Below are positions 1-7,921 of a DNA stretch of 33,755 nt, piece by piece. The DNA is from CAHJXF01 sp038240015 (GTDB taxonomy: Bacteria > Pseudomonadota > Gammaproteobacteria > Burkholderiales > Burkholderiaceae_D). Every line of letters begins with the position of its first letter. Positions within the stretch are counted from its first letter, which is position 1. Both the position numbers and the translations under genes were made by a program. The notes under the pieces were generated by a model. That model ran no database searches, was not told where the DNA came from, and saw only the letters and a list, made by a program, of their open reading frames with translations. The stretch is from the NCBI GenBank assembly GCA_038240015.1, contig JBBSEF010000028.1, forward strand, positions 1 through 33,755, given 5' to 3'.

Positions 1-1043
1 CCGCGCAGAAGTACGTGGTGTGCAATGCCGACGAAGGCGACTCGGGAACCTATTCGGATCGCATGACGATGGAGGGTGATCCATTCATGCTGATCGAAGG
101 CATGACGATCGCTGCGCTCGCGGTCGGTGCAACCAAGGGGTTCATCTACATCCGAAGCGAATATCCGCATGCGATCGCGACGATGAACGAAGCGATTGCG
201 CACGCGACAGCGGCCGGGTATCTCGGGTCGAGCGTGTGCGGCAGCGGTCGCGCGTTCGATCTCGAAGTGCGCAAGGGCGCAGGCTCGTACGTGTGCGGCG
301 AAGAGACCGCGATGCTCGACAGTCTCGAAGGCAAGCGCGGCATCGTGCGCGCCAAGCCGCCGCTGCCTGCGATCGCTGGCTTGTTCGGCCAGCCCACCGT
401 GATCAACAACGTGATCACGTTCGCAAGCGTGCCGCTGATCATGGCGCGCGGCGCGGCGTTCTATCGCGACTACGGTGTCGGACGCTCGCAAGGCACCTTG
501 CCCTTTCAACTCGCAGGCAACATCAAACACGGCGGCCTGGTCGAGAAAGCCTTCGGTATCACGCTGCGCGAATTGCTTTACGACTTCGGCGGCGGCAGCG
601 CGAGCGGCCGACCGATCAAGGCTGTTCAGGTCGGCGGCCCGCTCGGCACCTATGTGCCCGAAGCACAGTGGGACGTGCCGCTCGACTACGAGGCGTATAT
701 CGCGATCGGCGCGGTGGTCGGTCACGGCGGCATCGTCGTGCACGACGACACGGCCGACATGGCGAAGCTTGCCCGCTATGCGATGGAGTTCTGCGCGATC
801 GAGAGCTGCGGCAAGTGCACGCCGTGCCGCATCGGCTCGACCCGCGGCGTCGAGATCATCGACCGCATCACGGCGAACCAGAATCGCACGCAACAAATCC
901 ATCTGTTGCGAGATCTGTGCGACACGATGGTTCATGGCAGCCTGTGCGCGATGGGCGGCATGACGCCCTTGCCGGTGCTGTCCGCGCTGGATCACTATCC
1001 CGAGGATTTCGGCAATCTGCCGCCGAGCGAAAAAGCAGCCTGA
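1..1043 (+). CDS. fdsB: NAD-dependent formate dehydrogenase beta subunit FdsB (5' end missing)
   Basis: FdsB is the NuoF-like flavoprotein of the soluble formate dehydrogenase: it binds FMN and NAD and one [4Fe-4S] cluster and passes electrons from FdsA to NAD+. The reading frame is open from the window edge (first full codon at base 3), so the N-terminus is missing; about 346 residues are visible. Seen: the FMN/NAD-binding stretch NADEGDSGTYSDRM at the start, the glycine-rich GAGSYVCGEETAML segment, and the cluster motif ESCGKCTPCR with a distal cysteine in GSLCAMGG. It ends with TGA 11 bases before fdsA and is clearly in one operon with fdsA, fdhD and fdsD. The family order fdsGBACD predicts fdsG just upstream, outside the window. 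Identity is secure from both motifs and context. Confidence 0.95.
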   Translation, partial: AQKYVVCNADEGDSGTYSDRMTMEGDPFMLIEGMTIAALAVGATKGFIYIRSEYPHAIATMNEAIAHATAAGYLGSSVCGSGRAFDLEVRKGAGSYVCGEETAMLDSLEGKRGIVRAKPPLPAIAGLFGQPTVINNVITFASVPLIMARGAAFYRDYGVGRSQGTLPFQLAGNIKHGGLVEKAFGITLRELLYDFGGGSASGRPIKAVQVGGPLGTYVPEAQWDVPLDYEAYIAIGAVVGHGGIVVHDDTADMAKLARYAMEFCAIESCGKCTPCRIGSTRGVEIIDRITANQNRTQQIHLLRDLCDTMVHGSLCAMGGMTPLPVLSALDHYPEDFGNLPPSEKAA

Positions 1044-1054
1044 GGAGCACGACC

Positions 1055-4000
1055 ATGCTGGACCCCCTGCACCATCCCATGAAGACCGAACTCGACTACG
1101 GCACGCCCGCGCGTGCATCGCTCGAGGAAATCACGCTCGAGATCGACGGCATGTCGGTCACTGTCGTGAAAGGCACGTCGCTGATGCGAGCGGCTGCCGA
1201 GTCGGGCGTCAATATTCCCAAACTCTGCGCGACCGACAGCCTCGAAGCGTTCGGCTCGTGCCGCCTGTGCCTGGTCGAGATCGAAGGCCGCAAGGGTTAC
1301 CCGGCCTCTTGCACGACACCGGCCGAAGCGGGCATGAAAGTGAGTACGCAAACATCCAAGCTGAAAGATATTCGGCGAGGCGTGATGGAGCTCTACATGA
1401 GCGATCACCCGGCCGACTGTCTGCACGATGGCGCACACGGCGCTTGTGAGTTGAAGCAGATGGCGGACCTGTCCGGTGTGCGCGAGGTGCGCTATTTCGG
1501 CTTCGCGCAAACCGACGAGGGCGCCGCGGCTGGAGCGAATTCCGCGGTCATTGCGAATCATTGCGGCACCGCCAAAGACGAGTCGAACCCCTACTTCACG
1601 TTCGATCCGGCCAAGTGCATCGTGTGCAGCCGTTGTGTCCGCGCGTGTGAAGAAACGCAGGGAACGTATGCGTTGACGATCGCAGGCCGCGGCTTCGACA
1701 GCCGCGTGTCGGCCGGCCAGGACCAACCGTTCATGAACAGCGATTGCGTCAGTTGCGGCGCATGCGTTTCGGCCTGCCCCACCGACGCATTGCAGGAGAA
1801 GAGCGTCGTCGTGCTCGGTCGCCCCGAGACCAGCGCCATCACGACCTGCGCTTATTGCGGCGTGGGTTGCGGCTTCAAGGCCGAGATGAAGGGCGAGGAA
1901 GTGATCCGCATGACGCCGTGGAAAGACGGCAAGGCCAACGAAGGCCACTCGTGCGTGAAAGGCCGTTTCGCGTGGGGCTATGCAACGCACCAGGACCGCA
2001 TCACCAAGCCGATGATCCGCGCGAAAATCACCGACCCGTGGAAGGAAGTGAGCTGGGACGAAGCGATCGGTCATGCGGCGAGCGAATTCAAGCGTCTGCA
2101 AAAGACGTATGGGCGCGACTCAGTCGGCGGCATCACGTCGTCGCGCTGTACCAATGAAGAAACTTATCTGGTGCAGAAGCTGGTGCGCGCGGCGTTCGGC
2201 AACAACAACGTCGACACGTGCGCGCGCGTGTGTCACTCGCCCACCGGCTACGGCCTCGGCCAGACCTTCGGTACCTCGGCCGGCACGCAGACCTTCAAGT
2301 CGGTCGAGCAGGCTGACGTGATCGTGGTGATCGGCGCGAATCCGACCGACGCGCATCCGGTCTTTGCGTCGCGCATGAAGCGACGCTTGCGCCAGGGCGC
2401 GAAACTGATCGTGGTCGACCCGCGCAAGATCGACCTCGTCGATGCGCCGCATGTGCATGCCGACTACCACCTCGCGTTGAAGCCCGGCACCAACGTCGCG
2501 ATCATTACCGCGATGGCCCACGTGATCGCAACCGAAGGCCTGCTGTCGACCGACTACATCGCCGAGCGCTGCGACGACAAGAGCTTCACCGACTGGCGCG
2601 ATTTCGTCTCGAAGCCGGAGAATTCACCCGAGGCGTTCGAGGCGGTCACCGGCGTGCCCGCCGATCAGGTGCGCGGCGCGGCGCGCATGTACGCAACCGG
2701 CGGCAATGCCGCGATCTACTACGGTCTCGGCGTCACCGAACACGCGCAAGGCTCGACGATGGTGATCGGCATCGCCAACCTCGCGATGGCCACCGGCAAC
2801 GTCGGACGCGAAGGCGTAGGCGTGAATCCGCTGCGCGGGCAGAACAACGTGCAGGGCAGTTGCGACATGGGATCGTTCCCGCACGAGTTGCCGGGCTATC
2901 GCCATATCTCCGATTCGATCGTGCGCAGCCAGTTCGAAGCCGCTTGGGGCGTGACGCTCGACGCCGAGCCGGGTCTGCGCATACCCAACATGTTCGACGC
3001 CGCGCAAGACGGCAGTTTCATGGGCCTCTACTGCCAGGGCGAAGACATCGTGCAGTCCGACCCCGACACGCAACACGTCGCCGATGCATTGAGCGCGATG
3101 GAATGTATCGTCGTGCAGGACCTCTTTCTGAACGAGACCGCGAAGTACGCGCACGTCTTTCTGCCCGGCTCGTCGTTCCTCGAGAAGGACGGCACGTTCA
3201 CCAATGCCGAGCGCCGCATTTCACGCGTGAAGAAGGTGATGCAGCCGCTGGCTGAATTCGCCGATTGGGAAGTCACCGTCATGCTGTCGAATGCGCTTGG
3301 ATATCCGATGTATTACACGCATCCCGAAGAGATCATGCAGGAGGTGGCCGACCTCACGCCGACATTCCGCGGCGTGACCTACGAAAAGATCGATCGTCTG
3401 GGCAGCGTGCAGTGGCCGTGCAATGAAAACACCGAAGAAGCAGGGACATCGGTGATGCATGTGGGCCGCTTCGTGCGCGGCAAAGGCCGCTTCATCAACA
3501 CGCAATACGTCGCGAGCGAGGAGAAGGTCACACGCAAGTATCCGTTGCTGCTCACGACCGGTCGCATCCTGTCGCAATACAACGTGGGCGCGCAGACGCG
3601 ACGCACGCCGAACAACCTGTGGCACGACGAAGATCGGCTCGAATTGCATCCGCATGACGCCGAAGACCGCGGCATCAACGAAGGCGACTGGGTCGGCATC
3701 GAAAGCCGCGCGGGACAAACCGTGTTGCGCGCGACCGTGAGCGAGCGCGTGCAGCCGGGCGTCGTGTACACCACGTTCCACTTTCCCGAGTCGGGCGCGA
3801 ACGTCATCACGACCGACAGTTCGGACTGGGCCACCAATTGTCCCGAGTACAAGGTGACGGCAGTGCAGGTGATGCCTGTGGCGCAGCCGTCGAGCTGGCA
3901 ACGCGAGTACGCCGACTTCAATCGCGATCAGCTCGATTTTCTCGCGCAGGCGCAAGCGCAAGGGGAACCCCAAGCCCCGATCGAAGCCATGGCGAAGTGA
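1055..4000 (+). CDS. fdsA: NAD-dependent formate dehydrogenase alpha subunit FdsA (Mo/W-bis-MGD, cysteine type)
   Basis: Catalytic subunit that oxidises formate to CO2 in the cytoplasm. The chosen start (ATG 1055, GGAG 7 bases upstream) gives 981 residues, usual for the family; the frame is open upstream but inside fdsB. Domains in order: a [2Fe-2S] domain (C58, C69, C72, C86); a His-Cys cluster region around H118-C131; two ferredoxin clusters (C188/191/194/198 and C231/234/237/241); the molybdopterin oxidoreductase [4Fe-4S] motif (C265, C268, C272, C300); and the active site RVCHSPT with C393, so this is a cysteine, not a selenocysteine, enzyme. The C-terminal molybdopterin-dinucleotide-binding domain is present. 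Odd: in the His-Cys motif the usual C-x2-C reads C122-L-H-D125, so one expected ligand is missing. fdhD follows after 10 bases. Confidence 0.97.
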   Translation: MLDPLHHPMKTELDYGTPARASLEEITLEIDGMSVTVVKGTSLMRAAAESGVNIPKLCATDSLEAFGSCRLCLVEIEGRKGYPASCTTPAEAGMKVSTQTSKLKDIRRGVMELYMSDHPADCLHDGAHGACELKQMADLSGVREVRYFGFAQTDEGAAAGANSAVIANHCGTAKDESNPYFTFDPAKCIVCSRCVRACEETQGTYALTIAGRGFDSRVSAGQDQPFMNSDCVSCGACVSACPTDALQEKSVVVLGRPETSAITTCAYCGVGCGFKAEMKGEEVIRMTPWKDGKANEGHSCVKGRFAWGYATHQDRITKPMIRAKITDPWKEVSWDEAIGHAASEFKRLQKTYGRDSVGGITSSRCTNEETYLVQKLVRAAFGNNNVDTCARVCHSPTGYGLGQTFGTSAGTQTFKSVEQADVIVVIGANPTDAHPVFASRMKRRLRQGAKLIVVDPRKIDLVDAPHVHADYHLALKPGTNVAIITAMAHVIATEGLLSTDYIAERCDDKSFTDWRDFVSKPENSPEAFEAVTGVPADQVRGAARMYATGGNAAIYYGLGVTEHAQGSTMVIGIANLAMATGNVGREGVGVNPLRGQNNVQGSCDMGSFPHELPGYRHISDSIVRSQFEAAWGVTLDAEPGLRIPNMFDAAQDGSFMGLYCQGEDIVQSDPDTQHVADALSAMECIVVQDLFLNETAKYAHVFLPGSSFLEKDGTFTNAERRISRVKKVMQPLAEFADWEVTVMLSNALGYPMYYTHPEEIMQEVADLTPTFRGVTYEKIDRLGSVQWPCNENTEEAGTSVMHVGRFVRGKGRFINTQYVASEEKVTRKYPLLLTTGRILSQYNVGAQTRRTPNNLWHDEDRLELHPHDAEDRGINEGDWVGIESRAGQTVLRATVSERVQPGVVYTTFHFPESGANVITTDSSDWATNCPEYKVTAVQVMPVAQPSSWQREYADFNRDQLDFLAQAQAQGEPQAPIEAMAK

Positions 4001-4010
4001 CGAAGACGAA

Positions 4011-4877
4011 ATGAAACCCGTCGACGCGTCTTTGCGACCTGCGGGTGTCGTCGCCGCAACAGTCGTCGACTTGCGCTCAGGCGTCATCGCGGGCAGGGCT
4101 GACTGGTTAGTCGAAGAAGTGCCGATCGCGCTGGTGTTCAACGGCATCTCGCACGCCGTGATGCTGGCGACGCCGACCGACCTCGAAGACTTCGCGCTCG
4201 GTTTCGGTCTTTCCGAAGGACTGCTGTTGAACCCGGCCGAGTTGTTCGGCATCGATGTCGTGTGTGTCGACGAGGGCATCGAGCTTCAGATGGAAGTCGC
4301 CGCCGCATGCGAGATGCGTTTGAAGTCGCGCCGCCGCACGCTTGCCGGTCGCACCGGTTGCGGTCTGTGCGGAGCCGAGAGCCTGACGCAAGTGCATCAC
4401 GCGTTGCCGACAGCACCCACAATTTCGGTCACTCCATCGGCGATTGCAAAGGCCCAACGCGCGTTGCGCGATCGGCAGGAGGTTCAGCGATGGACCGGCG
4501 CGTCGCACGCGGCAGCGTGGTGCGGTCTCGATGGCGATGTGCGACTGTCGCGAGAAGACGTGGGCCGTCATAACGCGCTCGACAAATTGATCGGCGCGAT
4601 GCGCCGCGCGATCGTCGATTCGGTCGACGGCTTCGTGTGCGTGACCAGCCGCGCGAGTTTCGAGATGGTGCAAAAGACAGCGATGTGCGGCGCAGGATTA
4701 TTGGCTGCGGTTTCCGCGCCGACCTCGATGGCGGTCGCAACCGCACAAGCATGCAATCTCGCGTTGGCCGGCTTCGTGCGCGAAGACGATCTGGTCGCAT
4801 ACGCCTTTCCGGAGCGCGTCGGCTTGGGCGCGGGCGACGTGCATTCGACATCAAGAGGCGCAACCGATGAACGCTGA
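4011..4877 (+). CDS. fdhD: formate dehydrogenase accessory sulfurtransferase FdhD (FdsC)
   Basis: FdhD carries sulfur from the cysteine desulfurase IscS to the molybdenum cofactor of formate dehydrogenases; without the added sulfur the enzymes are inactive (established for E. coli FdhD). The protein has 288 residues, a normal length. Seen: the persulfide-carrying CxxC loop TGCGLCGAES (C117, C120), the conserved DVGRHNALDKLIG segment, and SRASFEMVQK near the C-terminus. It lies 10 bases after fdsA and overlaps the fdsD start by 11 bases, so translation is probably coupled. In fds operons this position is called fdsC. No other fdhD is in the window, so it may also serve the selenocysteine enzyme FdoG; that is inference. 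Confidence 0.96.
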   Translation: MKPVDASLRPAGVVAATVVDLRSGVIAGRADWLVEEVPIALVFNGISHAVMLATPTDLEDFALGFGLSEGLLLNPAELFGIDVVCVDEGIELQMEVAAACEMRLKSRRRTLAGRTGCGLCGAESLTQVHHALPTAPTISVTPSAIAKAQRALRDRQEVQRWTGASHAAAWCGLDGDVRLSREDVGRHNALDKLIGAMRRAIVDSVDGFVCVTSRASFEMVQKTAMCGAGLLAAVSAPTSMAVATAQACNLALAGFVREDDLVAYAFPERVGLGAGDVHSTSRGATDER

Positions 4878-5106
4878 CAACCTCGTGCGCATGGCCAATC
4901 ACATCGGCGAATTTTTCATCGCGATGCCCGATCACGCGGAGGCCAAGGCCGGCATCGTTTTGCACATCCGCCAATTCTGGGAGCCGCGCATGCGGGAACA
5001 ATTGCTCGCGCATATCGATCGCGAAGATTCTTCCGGACTTGCCCCACTCGTGCTCGAGGCCGTCAGCGAGCAGCGATCGCAGCTGATGCCGCAGCGGGCG
5101 CCGTAG
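4867..5106 (+). CDS. fdsD: formate dehydrogenase delta subunit FdsD
   Basis: Small 79-residue protein that ends fds operons. In Cupriavidus and Rhodobacter the delta subunit is needed for an active or stable complex, and its biochemical role is not fully settled. Seen: the typical opening NLVRMANHIGEFF, then HIRQFWEPRMREQL, which match the family pattern of a helical protein without cysteines or metal motifs. The start overlaps the end of fdhD by 11 bases. The last 44 bases overlap the 3' end of the convergent methyltransferase gene, and no terminator is visible in between. This gene closes the operon. Confidence 0.92.
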   Translation: MNADNLVRMANHIGEFFIAMPDHAEAKAGIVLHIRQFWEPRMREQLLAHIDREDSSGLAPLVLEAVSEQRSQLMPQRAP

Positions 5107-5980
5107 GCACTTGCGGCGCGACGACCGCGGTGATCGGAACACTCCACGGACCGCTCCAATAGATTCCGCGTTCGAAGCACGGCTCGCGATGAAAGACGAT
5201 CTGTTCAAAGCCTGCCTGCTGCAATTCGCGTCGAAGTCCCGATTCAGAGAACAGACGCATCTCCAAAGTGCTTCCCGGGCCGCCGTGAAAAACCAGGTTC
5301 GAGAAACGTTGCACTCGTCCATCAAGTGTCTTGTTGGTCAATACATAAGAGCTGTTCTTCTTTTCGATCTGGTACTCGTCAAGATCCGGAAAGTGCTCGA
5401 TCGTGTCGCCCTCGACGACAAAGGGAACGGTGAGTATCAGGACGCCACCAGATTTCAGCAGGCGACGCAGGTTTGTGAACGCGTTGACAATCGGCGGTGC
5501 GACGTGCTCCAAAACATCTGAGCTGACGATGAAGTCATAGGCGCCTGTCTCGGAATCTTCGATCGACCGAATATCGAGCCTGGGTTCTCGGTGATAAAAA
5601 GTGTTGCGATAGCGAAGTCTCTTCGACAAGGGGATCGCATATTGGTCCGCGTCGGTCATTCCCAATCCGGCAATGTGCCGAGCTTCCGGCGGAAAGTCTT
5701 CAACCGACAAGCTCTTTGCGAAGAGCGCCATCGAGAGGTGATGCACAACCGCCCTCTGCCTCATCGATGAATCGCACTTCGGACACCATCCCTGATCTCG
5801 CTGCAGATTTTCGATCAGCGTTGCGCAGCTCGCACCGCAGATGTTGCAGCGATAAAGCAGTGTTCCTGGCGCAAATTTCGAAGCGTCCGAAAGCGAGCGT
5901 ATGGTCGCCTGCGACGTCCACCAGCGTTGGACGCGACGCTTGATGCGGGCGAACGATGGAATCCGATCGAACGCGCGCAC
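5063..5980 (-). CDS. zinc-ribbon class I SAM-dependent methyltransferase
   Basis: A 305-residue protein with two parts. Residues 45-69 hold two CxxC pairs (CNIC and CPKC), which form a probable zinc ribbon. The rest is a class I methyltransferase core with an atypical nucleotide loop (HIAGLGMTDADQY), the acidic/catalytic strand IVSSDVLEHV near 151-160, and LLKSGGVLILTVPF, typical for the motif after it. The start is GTG at 5980, directly next to the TGA of the upstream acetyltransferase gene, so the two are surely co-transcribed. The substrate is unknown; this type is often linked to surface glycan or small-molecule modification, but nothing here proves it. The 3' end overlaps fdsD on the other strand by 44 bases. 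Confidence 0.8.
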   Translation of the reverse strand: MRAFDRIPSFARIKRRVQRWWTSQATIRSLSDASKFAPGTLLYRCNICGASCATLIENLQRDQGWCPKCDSSMRQRAVVHHLSMALFAKSLSVEDFPPEARHIAGLGMTDADQYAIPLSKRLRYRNTFYHREPRLDIRSIEDSETGAYDFIVSSDVLEHVAPPIVNAFTNLRRLLKSGGVLILTVPFVVEGDTIEHFPDLDEYQIEKKNSSYVLTNKTLDGRVQRFSNLVFHGGPGSTLEMRLFSESGLRRELQQAGFEQIVFHREPCFERGIYWSGPWSVPITAVVAPQVPTAPAAASAAIAAR

Positions 5981-6691
5981 TCAGCGAGCCGGATGATCCG
6001 GCAGCGACGCCGGTGGTCGCAGCGTCAGCTTCGGCCGCCGCTGCAACGAAAGGGAGAAGTGCACATAGGGGGAAAGCGTCGTCAGCATCAATTCAGCGCG
6101 CCACGCCTGCAAGAAGACGGCTCGACCGATCCGGGTTCCTCCCAGATGAACATGCGCCCGGCGCGAAACCAGATTGAAGCGAGTCAGCCGGCTGAATGTG
6201 AAACGAACTCCGCGGTTGCGCAGATACTCGTTGGCCCCATACCAGATCGCCATGAATCCGCGGCCCATCCGATGCTCGGGAAATATGTAGAGGTCGAAGT
6301 CGAACGCGGACATCTCGGGGTCGCCCAAGTGATAAGTACAACGAACTTCATCCTCTTCATAGTTGCGAAAGGCAAGCCAGATGTAGCCGATCAGCGCCGA
6401 CTTGCGCCAGGCGCCCACGCACACCGCGCCTTGATCGAAGCGCAGCGCCTTGATCTCCGGGCGAGCCGGCATCAGGTCGATCTCCGGATCGCCCTGTTTG
6501 ATTTCCCTGAACTCGAACGCGCTCATCGCAACGGATGGCGCCGCAGCCTTGTCCGGAATCGGCTGGGCGATGAACTCGTACACGTGAAGGCGCAGCTTCG
6601 GCGAGATCTTCTGAAGCATGCGATCGGTCGCATACAGCGCGCCCGCAACCATCCCGAATTCCCGGAAGGGACCCATCATCGTCCGCAGCAT
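5981..6691 (-). CDS. GNAT-like N-acetyltransferase family protein
   Basis: A 236-residue protein starting at ATG 6691, with alternative ATG codons at 6679 and 6676; no strong ribosome-binding site decides between them. The segment GRGFMAIWYGANEYLRNRGV, followed by FTFSRLTRFNLVSRRAHVHLG, has the shape of the acetyl-CoA loop, helix and strand of the GNAT fold. Before it lies a strand region with YIWLAFRN and FDLYIFPEHR. It is the first gene of a two-gene unit with the zinc-ribbon methyltransferase (stop and next start touch). It sits just downstream of the tRNA-Ala terminator. The acyl acceptor is unknown. The family assignment is from pattern only, so moderate. Confidence 0.65.
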   Translation of the reverse strand: MLRTMMGPFREFGMVAGALYATDRMLQKISPKLRLHVYEFIAQPIPDKAAAPSVAMSAFEFREIKQGDPEIDLMPARPEIKALRFDQGAVCVGAWRKSALIGYIWLAFRNYEEDEVRCTYHLGDPEMSAFDFDLYIFPEHRMGRGFMAIWYGANEYLRNRGVRFTFSRLTRFNLVSRRAHVHLGGTRIGRAVFLQAWRAELMLTTLSPYVHFSLSLQRRPKLTLRPPASLPDHPAR

Positions 6692-6718
6692 TGGGCGCCT
6701 GTCATGCGATCGCGGATT

Positions 6719-6754
6719 TAAAAAACCCGCAAGAGCCAGGCTCCATGCGGGTTT
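6719..6754 (-). terminator. rho-independent terminator of the tRNA-Ala gene
   Basis: Read on the - strand, AACCCGCA (6753-6746) pairs with TGCGGGTT (6731-6724) across a 14-base loop and is followed by a run of T. It lies 15 bases downstream of the tRNA 3' end and before the acetyltransferase start, so that gene pair probably has its own promoter or depends on read-through. Confidence 0.85.
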
Positions 6755-6768
6755 CGAAAGGTTTGATG

Positions 6769-6844
<76 letters not shown>

Positions 6845-6853
6845 GAGCGGTCG

Positions 6854-6882
6854 ATTGTAGCCGCGTGATCGATGGGCTTCAA
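6854..6882 (-). promoter_or_regulatory. sigma-70 type promoter of tRNA-Ala
   Basis: On the - strand the -35 box TTGAAG (6882-6877) and the -10 box TACAAT (6859-6854) are separated by 17 bases. The -10 box lies 9 bases before the mature tRNA 5' end, consistent with a very short leader. Confidence 0.75.
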
Positions 6883-6995
6883 GCGAGTTGCGAACCCATC
6901 GCGCGGCAACGTCATCATCGTGGGCAACGCCACGCGTCTTGCGGGCGAACGCGCAGGAGACTAACGTACATGGGTCGCCCATCGATCGCCCCCAC

Positions 6996-7886
6996 ATGCT
7001 GCTGCCGCCGCCTCCGTCATACGCGCCCGCGTTCTGCAACGATCAATACAACAACGGCAAACGCGTCGCCGATCTGCACGGCATCCTCGAGCGATGGAGA
7101 GTCGAGGCCGCTGCCGCGCGCCGCAAACTGGCTACGCGACTCGACATCGCGTTTGGCGACGACGACACCGAACGCTTCGATCTGTTTTCACCGAAGGGCG
7201 CATCGCGCGAAACGCTGCCGGTGGTTGTCTTCATTCACGGCGGCTACTGGCGGTCGTTGTCGAAGTCCGAGTTTTCGTGGATCGCGCCGTCGTATGTCGA
7301 GCGCGGCATCAAGGTCGCGGTACTCGACTACGGACTCGCGCCGCACTATCGGCTCGAAACCATCGTGCGGCAGAGCCTCGCCGCGATCGCGTGGATCTGG
7401 ACGCATGGCAATGAGCTCGGCATCTCGCGCGATCGCATCGTCGTCGCGGGTCACTCCGCGGGCGGCCATCTCACCGCGATGATGCTCGCCGCACGCTGGC
7501 CCGACTTCGATCGCCGCTTGCCGCAGAAGGTGGTGCATGCCGGTGTCGCGATCAGCGGGCTCTTCGACATGGAGCCCTTGCGCCACGCACCCTATCTGAA
7601 TGCCGACCTGCAGTTGACGCTCGATCGCGTGGCGCCGCTGTCGCCGCTCTACATGCAGCCGGCGACCGATGCGCCGCTGATCACCGCGGTCGGCGGCGAC
7701 GAGTCCGACGAGTTCAAGCGGCACACGCGCGAGATCGGCATCGCATGGGCGCGCAATCTGCGCGAGGACGTTCCGCTGCCGCGCGAGAATCATTTCACCG
7801 CGTGCGAGCGCTTCGTCGATTCCGGCCACCGCCTGTTCGAAGCGACGGTCGAACTCTGCGAGGGTCGCGGTGAAAGGTCGATCTGA
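6996..7886 (+). CDS. alpha/beta hydrolase, kynurenine formamidase-like
   Basis: From ATG 6996 the protein has 296 residues. Seen: the oxyanion-hole motif HGGYW (81-85), the nucleophile elbow GHSAGG with S154, an acid candidate in VGGDESDEF (about D235) and a histidine in ENHF (H267). HGGYW plus GHSAG plus GGDES is the pattern of arylformamidase (kynurenine formamidase) and related carboxylesterases. No tryptophan-degradation gene lies nearby, so the substrate stays open. The start is uncertain: a good AGGAG (6955-6959) precedes an ATG at 6970 in a different frame, while ATG 6996 lacks a clear ribosome-binding site. The N-terminal segment PAFCNDQYNNGKRV resembles family N-termini. The gene stands alone and faces the binding-protein gene. 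Confidence 0.82.
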   Translation: MLLPPPPSYAPAFCNDQYNNGKRVADLHGILERWRVEAAAARRKLATRLDIAFGDDDTERFDLFSPKGASRETLPVVVFIHGGYWRSLSKSEFSWIAPSYVERGIKVAVLDYGLAPHYRLETIVRQSLAAIAWIWTHGNELGISRDRIVVAGHSAGGHLTAMMLAARWPDFDRRLPQKVVHAGVAISGLFDMEPLRHAPYLNADLQLTLDRVAPLSPLYMQPATDAPLITAVGGDESDEFKRHTREIGIAWARNLREDVPLPRENHFTACERFVDSGHRLFEATVELCEGRGERSI

Positions 7887-7898
7887 CCGTGCACGCTG

Positions 7899-7921
7899 AG
7901 CGCGCGCCGCCGTCGCGCGCT
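7899..7921. terminator. GC-rich hairpin between convergent genes, possible two-way terminator
   Basis: AGCGCGCG (7899-7906) pairs perfectly with CGCGCGCT (7914-7921) across a 7-base loop. It lies between the hydrolase and binding-protein stop codons and just touches the stop codon of the latter. There is no long T run, so terminator activity is only suggested. Confidence 0.4.

Noticed and set aside
6870..6962. A 30-codon ORF upstream of the hydrolase
   Set aside because: It lacks a ribosome-binding site and any known pattern, and overlaps the tRNA-Ala promoter region.
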